Origin: Synechococcus sp. SP2 MAG
GTDB lineage: Bacteria; Cyanobacteriota; Cyanobacteriia; PCC-6307; Cyanobiaceae
DNA: 64,000 nt
Reading direction: 5' to 3'
NCBI GenBank assembly: GCA_030756895.1
Contig: JAVBIX010000053.1
Span: forward strand, 121,060-185,059
Shown here: positions 58,399 to 64,000 of the stretch, piece after piece
Position numbering within the stretch: the stretch's first letter is position 1
Layout of the letters: each line of letters begins with the position of its first letter
Position numbers and translations under genes: made by a program
Notes under the pieces: generated by a model
What the model saw: the letters and a program-made list of their open reading frames with translations, nothing else
Told to the model about the DNA's origin: nothing
Database searches by the model: none

Positions 58399-59238
58399 AT
58401 GAATCTGTTCGCTGACCTCCTGGCCTCCACAAAGGGCTCCACTGTCACAGCCACCGGCCCCCGCATCCAGCAGCGACGTGGCGTGGAAATCAAATCAGCT
58501 CGCGAGCTGAAAATCATGGCAAAAGCCAGCTCCATCGTCGCTACCGTCCTGCGCGAAATCATGGAGCTGGTGGAGCCTGGCCAAACCACAGGTGACCTCG
58601 ATGCCCATGCTGAGCGACGCATCCGGGAAATGGGCGCAACCCCAAGCTTTATGGGGTACCACGGCTTCCCAGCCAGCATCTGCGCCAGCATCAACAACGA
58701 GGTGGTGCATGGCATCCCAAGCAACAAACGGGTCATCCATGCTGGAGATCTACTCAAAGTGGATACAGGGGCCTATTTCGACGGTTATCACGGAGACAGC
58801 TGTATCACCGTTTGCGTCGGTGACGTCTCTGAAGAGGCCCGCAATCTCAGTCGGGTCGCCCAGGAGTCACTCATGGCTGGACTCTCCCAGATCCGAGCTG
58901 GGAACACACTTCTAGATATCGCTGGAGCGGTCGAAGATCACGTCAAAGCCAATCAATTCAGTGTGGTGGAGGATTACACCGGCCATGGAGTCGGACGGAA
59001 TCTCCACGAAGAGCCATCGGTGTTTAACTTCCGCACGAACGATCTTCCTAACGTCAAGTTGCGTCCAGGCATGACGCTTGCCGTGGAGCCCATCCTCAAC
59101 GCAGGAAGCAATGCTTGTCGCACCCTCAAAGACCGCTGGACCGTTGTCACCAAGGACGGCAGTCTTTCCGCTCAGTGGGAACACACCATCGTGGTGACGT
59201 CCGATGGTTGCGAAATTCTCACCGATCGGGGGGATTGA
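58399..59238 (+). CDS. map: Methionine aminopeptidase type I
   Basis: The 279-residue enzyme removes initiator methionine. The metal ligands are visible: [14 protein letters not shown] (two Asp), GHGVGR with a His, and EPILNAG with a Glu, plus the second Glu in QWEHTIVV. The substrate His lies in [10 protein letters not shown]. About 30 extra N-terminal residues precede the catalytic domain. It is divergent from the PepSY-like gene and overlaps the SDR gene's 3' end by 20 bases. Confidence 0.95.
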   Translation: MNLFADLLASTKGSTVTATGPRIQQRRGVEIKSARELKIMAKASSIVATVLREIMELVEPGQTTGDLDAHAERRIREMGATPSFMGYHGFPASICASINNEVVHGIPSNKRVIHAGDLLKVDTGAYFDGYHGDSCITVCVGDVSEEARNLSRVAQESLMAGLSQIRAGNTLLDIAGAVEDHVKANQFSVVEDYTGHGVGRNLHEEPSVFNFRTNDLPNVKLRPGMTLAVEPILNAGSNACRTLKDRWTVVTKDGSLSAQWEHTIVVTSDGCEILTDRGD

Positions 59239-59986
59239 TCCTCAAGGCGCGGCAATAAACCCTTCGAACCAGTTCGACGAAGGGCATTAAAAAGTAAGTA
59301 AGTGGATTAGGGGTGACGATGATCAAGTTCACCCCGAGGCTTGCTTGCCAAATCACCTGGCTTGCGACAAATCCAGACGTCAAAAGTCCAATCGGATTGA
59401 GGTTTGAACGAAACGGCCCAAGGATGAGTTTGCGTAACCGCAAGGCCTGACGTTGCGATGTGGTGCGATTGTTCCAACGCAAGCTGACCAACTCACCGAT
59501 CAATCGCTTGCTCAATTCATAGCCAGGGCTTAATGCCGGTTGGATCTCAGCCTCTGAGGTATTGACCCAGATCTCCCTTTGTTTCTCGCGGTTTGGGTCT
59601 TGATCAGCAATCGTCTCGAATTGCTGCATCAAACGCCAATGGCTGAATGCATTCACCTCAAGGGTTTTGGAGAGAGTCTCTGGACACTGATCACCACCTG
59701 GGTTGATGCCGTGGTTCAAAACCAGCACATCAACATTTTTAAGAATGGGATCCAGCTGAAATTCGTCTCCACAAGACCAACGAACCCACTCTTGAGCCTG
59801 ATCATTTGACTCTTGAGTTTTTGGAGGCGGACTGTGGCTCAGAGCAATCACCCAGGCACCCTCTCCGATCAGAGCCTTGGTTAAAGCCCGTCCCAACGCC
59901 CCGCTCGCTCCAGTGATGCCTACCGTTCGGCCGGCCCAACGTCCTGAAAGGGGTGGAGCGGAGGAGGGAGATGCCTGATTGGCCAT
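59219..59986 (-). CDS. Short-chain dehydrogenase/reductase
   Basis: A 255-residue SDR with [19 protein letters not shown] for the cofactor, [13 protein letters not shown], and [16 protein letters not shown] with the catalytic Tyr and Lys. The substrate is unknown; the N-terminus ([19 protein letters not shown]) is a variable leader. The C-terminus has a hydrophobic stretch ([34 protein letters not shown] in outline). ATG 59986 is used rather than 60031. It converges on map with a 20-base overlap. Confidence 0.83.
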   Translation of the reverse strand: MANQASPSSAPPLSGRWAGRTVGITGASGALGRALTKALIGEGAWVIALSHSPPPKTQESNDQAQEWVRWSCGDEFQLDPILKNVDVLVLNHGINPGGDQCPETLSKTLEVNAFSHWRLMQQFETIADQDPNREKQREIWVNTSEAEIQPALSPGYELSKRLIGELVSLRWNNRTTSQRQALRLRKLILGPFRSNLNPIGLLTSGFVASQVIWQASLGVNLIIVTPNPLTYFLMPFVELVRRVYCRALRINPPDR

Positions 59987-60109
59987 GAAAGGGATTTTGA
60001 ATCGGGGGGGAAGCAACCTGGCTGAGTCCATTCAGCGCTTCACCGCCTCAACGATGACAGCACAACGGGGCTTGACCTCTAAATTGCTGAACACGCCGGG
60101 ACCTCCTGC

Positions 60110-61192
60110 ATGGGCAACACACTGCTGATCGGATCCTGTGAGCCGTTCAGCGGCAAATCCGCTCTCGTACTCGGATTAGCCCGCCATCTTTTGTCTGAAG
60201 GCCGGACTGTTCGCTTTGGCAAACCACTGGCCACAAGTCTTGAGTGGACGGCCAAAGGTTCTCCTCTGCCTGATCCGCTGATTGACGACGACGTGCGTTT
60301 CGTTGGCACAACCCTTGGGCTCGATGAGACCCGCTTGATTCCTTCTCTTCACCTGCTCTCTCCAGAAACCGCTGACACTCGCTTGCGACAGGGGAATTTG
60401 GATGCGGGAACGGGGCTCCAGATGTTGCTGAAGGATCTTCAAAATGATCAAAACAGCTTCACCATGCTCGAGGCGGCGGGGAGCCTGCATGAAGGTCTGA
60501 TGTATGGCCTCAGCCTCGTACAACTCGCTCAGGGACTCGATGCTCCTGTAATCCTGGTGCATCTTTGGCAAGACAGCCGCAGTGTTGATGCCCTACTTGC
60601 AGCGCAGCATCAGCTCGGCGATCGACTAGCCGGAGTTGTATTGAATGCGGTGACACCCGATGAAGTCGAGGAGTTGAACCAACACGTTGTGCCGGCTCTA
60701 CAGGCACTGGGATTGAAGGTTTTCGGGGTCATGCCCCGATCTCCACTTCTGCGCAGCGTCACCGTTGGAGAGCTGGTGAGACGTCTTGATGCCCGAGTGA
60801 TTTGTTGCAAAGAACGGCTCGAACTCCTGGTTGAGACCCTGAGTATCGGAGCCATGAATGTGAATTCAGCGATGGAATTCTTCAGGCGGCGGCGCAACAT
60901 GGCGGTGGTGACTGGAGCCGATCGCACCGACATTCAACTCGCAGCACTGGAGGCGTCAACACAGTGCCTGATCCTCACCGGCGCAGGAGAGCCTCTCCCC
61001 CAACTGGTCAATCGTGCCGATGAATTAGAAGTGCCGCTTCTCAAGGTTGAGCACGACACCCTGGCTACCGTTGAAGTGATCGAACAGGCCTTTGGACATG
61101 TACGTCTCCACGAAACAGTGAAGGCCACCTATGCCTTCCGACTCGTTGAAGAGCATTGCAATCTGATTGAATTATTTCGTGCCATTAGCTGA
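60110..61192 (+). CDS. BioD-like / DRTGG protein (Pta N-terminal type, no transacetylase)
   Basis: The 360-residue protein has a dethiobiotin-synthetase-like P-loop domain, GSCEPFSGKSALVLGLARHL at the start, and a DRTGG-like second half (NAVTPDEVEELNQHVVPAL, then RNMAVVTGADRTDIQLAALEAS in outline). This is the arrangement of the N-terminal part of long phosphate acetyltransferases, but the catalytic Pta domain is absent. It could be a stand-alone regulator that binds a nucleotide or small molecule. It is followed 71 bases later by the DprA-like gene. Function is not assigned. Confidence 0.78.
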   Translation: MGNTLLIGSCEPFSGKSALVLGLARHLLSEGRTVRFGKPLATSLEWTAKGSPLPDPLIDDDVRFVGTTLGLDETRLIPSLHLLSPETADTRLRQGNLDAGTGLQMLLKDLQNDQNSFTMLEAAGSLHEGLMYGLSLVQLAQGLDAPVILVHLWQDSRSVDALLAAQHQLGDRLAGVVLNAVTPDEVEELNQHVVPALQALGLKVFGVMPRSPLLRSVTVGELVRRLDARVICCKERLELLVETLSIGAMNVNSAMEFFRRRRNMAVVTGADRTDIQLAALEASTQCLILTGAGEPLPQLVNRADELEVPLLKVEHDTLATVEVIEQAFGHVRLHETVKATYAFRLVEEHCNLIELFRAIS

Positions 61193-61263
61193 GCATTTCC
61201 GCAACATTCAAAGGAGCACGCTTCTCTCGAGGGGCGCTGCTAGCGTTTGCAATCGCCAGTGGG

Positions 61264-61782
61264 ATGTCATTGAGCCGCTCTCTTGATCTTCCTGCACTCG
61301 ACAGGGTTGACACGCTTGCCCAAGAACTTGCCCTTCTTCAGGACAAGGGGAAGCGGAGAATTGCCATTCTTGGTAGTCGTCACGTGCCGGTCGTCGCGAT
61401 TCACTTAGTAGAGCTGATCGCTCGGTCCTTGGCACAAGAGGGGCATACGTTGCTGACCTCTGGCTCTCAGGGTGTAAATGCAGCTGTGATTCGAGGTGTT
61501 TTAGCCGTTGATCGAGAGCGGCTCACCGTGCTGCTCCCACAGAGCCTCGATCGACAAGTACCGGAAATTCGAGAACAGCTGGATCAAGTTCTCCATCTGA
61601 TCGAAAAACCTGAGCATGATGATTTGCCATTGCCGATTGCAAGCAGTCTCTGCAACCAAGAAATCATTAACCGTTGTGATCAATTGATTTGCTTGGCGTT
61701 TCATGACAGCGAAACACTCTTAGCCAGTTGTAGAAGCGCAGAAGACATGGGGAAAGTGGTCAGTCTTCTGTTTTTCGACTGA
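61264..61782 (+). CDS. DprA/Rossmann-like protein (172 aa)
   Basis: This 172-residue protein has a Rossmann-like core similar to DprA and LOG families: RIAILGSRHVPVVAIHLVELIARSLAQEGHTLLTSGSQGVNAAVIRG in outline, then NQEIINRCDQLICLAF. It lacks the rest of full DprA, so a role in DNA uptake is not supported. Short DprA-like proteins are seen in picocyanobacteria. It sits after the BioD-like/DRTGG gene and may be co-transcribed. A hairpin lies downstream at 61821. Confidence 0.7.
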   Translation: MSLSRSLDLPALDRVDTLAQELALLQDKGKRRIAILGSRHVPVVAIHLVELIARSLAQEGHTLLTSGSQGVNAAVIRGVLAVDRERLTVLLPQSLDRQVPEIREQLDQVLHLIEKPEHDDLPLPIASSLCNQEIINRCDQLICLAFHDSETLLASCRSAEDMGKVVSLLFFD

Positions 61783-61820
61783 TTTTTTCGATCAATTCAG
61801 TGGATCGCTTCCAGCTGAGT

Positions 61821-61847
61821 GCCTTCCAACCTGATTAATTGGAAGGC
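61821..61847. repeat. Hairpin downstream of the DprA-like gene
   Basis: GCCTTCCAA and TTGGAAGGC form a perfect nine-base stem around a nine-base loop. There is no T-run, so a terminator is only possible. Confidence 0.6.
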
Positions 61848-61985
61848 GTTGTTCAAGATCAAACCTGAGCTTGAAGTAGCCAATGCAATATTTAAAAAAA
61901 ACAGCACATTGCGAGGAGGACCTCCCAGAGCCACCTTCAAACTGCCCGCTGAACTAACCAAGTTTCGTTTGGCCGGTCAAGCCGA

Positions 61986-62432
61986 TTAAAGAAGAGCCTT
62001 CAGACCCTCTAAATACAAAATGCCCGTACAGAAGAGCGCCGAAGCCCAGCACAAGCCTCTTAAGGGTGCAATGTTGCCAACGTAGGCACCGATATAAACA
62101 AGACGCAAGATCGGTTGAATAAGGGCAACAACAGCTGCAATACCTGGCAAAGGTCCTGTTTGAAGAGCAGCGATTAAAGCCAGCAACGCAGCGGGAGCAT
62201 GCAGGCCAAAGGCTTCAAAACTATTCTGATGGGCCCAGCTGGCCCGCTTGCCCCAGGCGGGCAGACGATCAAACATCGCCCTTGGCGCATCCATGTCAGC
62301 CATGGTGAAGTCAGCCTGGGAGCGCGCCGCACCTAGAGGAACAATGCTGGCAATCACAACCGCGCCAGCCATCACAAGAGACCAGGCGTATGGAGCCGCT
62401 GGTGCAGCAGTGAACAACGCAATTAAATCCAT
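61986..62432 (-). CDS. MAPEG family membrane protein
   Basis: A 148-residue protein with four hydrophobic segments, DLIALFTAAPAAPYAWSLVMAGAVVIA at the start, DRLPAWGKRASWAHQNSFEAFGLHAPA in the middle (basic/His-rich loop with the conserved Asn, Glu) and YIGAYVGNIAPLRGL. That pattern is the MAPEG family of glutathione- and eicosanoid-related membrane enzymes. Substrate is unknown in cyanobacteria. ATG 62432 is preferred over GTG 62438. Confidence 0.82.
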   Translation of the reverse strand: MDLIALFTAAPAAPYAWSLVMAGAVVIASIVPLGAARSQADFTMADMDAPRAMFDRLPAWGKRASWAHQNSFEAFGLHAPAALLALIAALQTGPLPGIAAVVALIQPILRLVYIGAYVGNIAPLRGLCWASALFCTGILYLEGLKALL

Positions 62433-62864
62433 GGGCACGCCTAAAGCAAATCCTTTCTAGGCAGCAATCCTCCTGGTTGTGATCTCGTTCCACCTCCTAA
62501 GTCTTTTCATCCCTTCTATTGGAGGACATAAGAGACTGGCCAGCCATCAATGGCTCGACGCAATGCCCCCGCTAAAGCCAAGGACAAGACCCGAACACGA
62601 AGACAGATCTACACACGAGACACGTCTGCACCTGAGCCCTCGAGAGACTTCCAATCTAAAGCAGCCAGGCCAATCAACAAGCTTAAACATGCAATCAATT
62701 GCCCAAAAAGAGCTTGAAATCAACTATAAAAGCATTAAATTACCATTAAAGCCTTCAAAAATTGCTAGATTCATTCATCAATCAGCAGTATCGCTTCCAT
62801 GAAATACTTTTACTTGTTCAACAAGACCAATTAAAACTTTGCCATCAAGTCGTGTTTCCTATCG
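62433..62864. other. Sparse region with one small candidate gene
   Basis: Between MAPEG and DUF3288 (432 bases) the only candidate is the small ORF at 62550. A 107-residue frame from 62479 in another frame has no domain, odd composition and no good start. No tRNA or clear terminator was found. Confidence 0.5.
62550..62717 (+). CDS. Possible small basic protein (55 aa)
   Basis: An ATG at 62550 opens a 55-residue frame beginning MARRNAPAKAKDKTRTRRQ and ending AINCPKRA, very rich in Lys and Arg. It could be a nucleic-acid-binding peptide, but short frames with this composition also arise by chance. GGAGG lies about 25 bases upstream, too far to be convincing. Confidence 0.3.
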   Translation: MARRNAPAKAKDKTRTRRQIYTRDTSAPEPSRDFQSKAARPINKLKHAINCPKRA

Positions 62865-63182
62865 CTAGGGGGCTTCCGAATCGCTCACATCGGAACCAGA
62901 GCCAACCTCATCACTGAGGCTTTGACCTGGACGCCAACCGCTTTCCCAGATCTCCCTGCATTGAGTATTGAGGGTGTCCCGAGTCAAGCCCCAGCCAGCA
63001 ACAACTTTCCCTAAATCTGTCTTGATGTCATCAGCCCCAGGGAACTCTCCATAACGCGTCGCAAGTCTTGCTGCAGAGGTGAGCTGGTCGGGCCCTGGAG
63101 CACCCTCAAAACCAAGCAAGGAATCCAAAATATCCCGATCCGACGCATAGAGCGGATGGGTTTGCTGAATGTCTTCTGCCAT
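62865..63182 (-). CDS. DUF3288 family protein
   Basis: This 105-residue protein has the DUF3288 marks: QTHPLYASDRDILDSLLG near the N-terminus, ARLATRYGEFPGADDIKTDLGKVVAGWGLTRDTL in the centre, and an acidic Ser-rich tail (SDEVGSGSDVSDSE). The family is confined to cyanobacteria and has no known function. It reads as a soluble helical protein. A cluster of small proteins lies to its right. Confidence 0.8.
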   Translation of the reverse strand: MAEDIQQTHPLYASDRDILDSLLGFEGAPGPDQLTSAARLATRYGEFPGADDIKTDLGKVVAGWGLTRDTLNTQCREIWESGWRPGQSLSDEVGSGSDVSDSEAP

Positions 63183-63367
63183 AAAAATTGGGTCTAAAAG
63201 CGACGACGCACGAAGGATCAGACATCCCTGGAAGCACTCAAGCGCATTGAGATCAACACAGCCAAGCAGTCAACTGGCACGCTTCGCAGCCTGAAAGTAA
63301 CCCCACTCAGGAAAACCCAGTACTGACAGAGGCACCTCATCGAAAAAATCAGTACCCGAGAGCAATA

Positions 63368-63496
63368 TCAAAGTGCTGGATATGCACTCACGACACCCCA
63401 GCCAATCAGAGCAGCGATACTGCCCCATACCAAAAGGGACGTTCCAAGCAAACGAAATCTGTTTTCATTCTTTGGAAGTACAAGCTGGTGATTCAT
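63368..63496 (-). CDS. Small one-helix membrane protein (42 aa)
   Basis: Read directly from the minus strand: 42 residues, MNHQLVLPKNENRFRLLG then a hydrophobic segment TSLLVWGSIAALIGWGVVSA ending YPAL. One transmembrane helix with a polar N-terminus is expected, like small photosystem or oxidase subunits, but I cannot match it to a known one. The frame is open and unbroken between ATG 63496 and TGA 63368. The overlapping plus-strand frame at 63373 has no features. Confidence 0.6.
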   Translation of the reverse strand: MNHQLVLPKNENRFRLLGTSLLVWGSIAALIGWGVVSAYPAL

Positions 63497-63621
63497 TCGA
63501 TAATGCCCTCAACCCCTTTACTGACAGTGGCCGTGACTGGTCGCAAGCAATTCTCAGGATTAGCTGACAATGATGTCAATTTGAAACAGCATGCCTAAAT
63601 TGCACGAAACGAGAGATCTAA

Positions 63622-63783
63622 ATGGGCTTCGACAAGGGAGATAAGTTCATCGATGACGCGAAGCAACGCGCCCACGATGCAATTGGTGAATCCAATCCAA
63701 AACTCACCTCCCTAGAAAAGGGGTTTTTGCACGCCATGAAGCGACGTCAAGCCCGTGAAAAGCATGCCAGGAAAGGAAGCTGA
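63622..63783 (+). CDS. Small charged protein (53 aa)
   Basis: A 53-residue frame read from the plus strand: MGFDKGDKFIDDAKQRAHDA and a C-terminus KRRQAREKHARKGS. It is rich in Lys, Asp, Arg and Ala, with a likely amphipathic helix and a strongly basic tail. No domain is recognised. It has a GAGAG purine stretch about ten bases upstream of the ATG, and a typical coding feel. The rest of the window right of it is AT-rich and empty. Confidence 0.6.
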   Translation: MGFDKGDKFIDDAKQRAHDAIGESNPKLTSLEKGFLHAMKRRQAREKHARKGS

Positions 63784-64000
63784 AAAGCATTCAACATAAA
63801 ATTAATTTGGCTCTCATATACTCATTACATTAATAAAAGCCATTCATTACCTTCTTCAGATTAAAATTACCCCGAATAAATGTAGCAATCTTTAATTGCT
63901 TTAACCAACTGTTTAAAGGTTGATATCGACCTATTTGTCCTTGATCACCGAAGCATCAAGCCGACGCCCCCATCGATCACATCTCGACTACAGGCCTAGC
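63784..64000. other. AT-rich non-coding tail of the window
   Basis: No gene is seen in these last 217 bases. The composition is more AT-rich than the rest, especially 63784-63950. A very short minus-strand frame at the edge (ending at 63977) could be the end of a gene beyond the window, but this cannot be supported. Confidence 0.5.

Noticed and set aside
61821..61847. Hairpin as a rho-independent terminator
   Set aside because: Perfect stem but no T-run; kept only as a repeat.
63373..63567. 64-residue plus-strand frame
   Set aside because: It lies opposite the better-supported 42-residue membrane protein and has no domain or good start.

Overview
The window reads as a stretch of core chromosome from a marine picocyanobacterium of the Synechococcus type. 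The evidence is oxygenic photosynthesis genes (psaF, psaJ, petA, petC, a high-light-inducible protein), ndhB, vipp1, an aa3-type cytochrome oxidase set, several cyanobacteria-only families (DUF2808, DUF3067, DUF3288, cyAbrB, the BFN nuclease family, a UPF0284 CobT-like protein), very tight gene packing and many start/stop overlaps. No rRNA operon, IS element, integrase, phage gene or CRISPR array is visible. Species or strain cannot be fixed from the sequence alone.

Left part (1-22 kb): a DUF2808 protein cut by the window edge; aroH/sppA; a coupled DMT transporter, GT4 and GT39 glycosyltransferase trio; a DciA-like protein with a terminal zinc ribbon; vipp1, thioredoxin, aminotransferase, birA and an M23 peptidase running rightwards. 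An orphan OmpR-type regulator, an orphan LolD-like ATPase and ndhB run leftwards. topA then heads a packed rightward run with a lipoprotein, a DUF2232 membrane protein, a CobT-like protein and a Tat-type binding-protein lipoprotein. It meets a coupled BFN nuclease and iron-sulfur aldo/keto reductase pair.

Middle (22-46 kb): ribE, an HdeD-like membrane protein and cyAbrB lead to the respiratory block. ctaC-ctaD-ctaE runs leftwards, divergent from ctaA-ctaB and an ABC-2 exporter. Next come nanE, a groEL without groES, fabG, a K+ channel coupled to a GT9 glycosyltransferase, ispD, ldcA, a UbiA prenyltransferase, ppx, a RodZ-like protein and tRNA-Val. petC-petA-lgt-cobM forms one leftward unit, with DUF3067 and tatC beside it. 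TatC is the translocase expected to handle PetC and the Tat-type lipoprotein at 18.7 kb.

Right part (46-64 kb): rqcH, gmk, psaF-psaJ, tsaD, hli, pilT, wecB, DUF1643, a Na+/H+ antiporter, gltX, tRNA-Asp, tRNA-Trp, rplS, map, a short-chain dehydrogenase, a BioD-like/DRTGG protein, a DprA-like protein, a MAPEG protein and DUF3288. The last 1.5 kb is sparser and holds several very small genes. psaJ (39 aa), a 42 aa one-helix membrane protein and a 53 aa charged protein were read directly from the DNA. I found no clear new defence or mobile system. The best leads are the lipid-linked-sugar-like trio, the topA-linked run, the zinc-ribbon DciA, the DRTGG/DprA-like pair and the small proteins.
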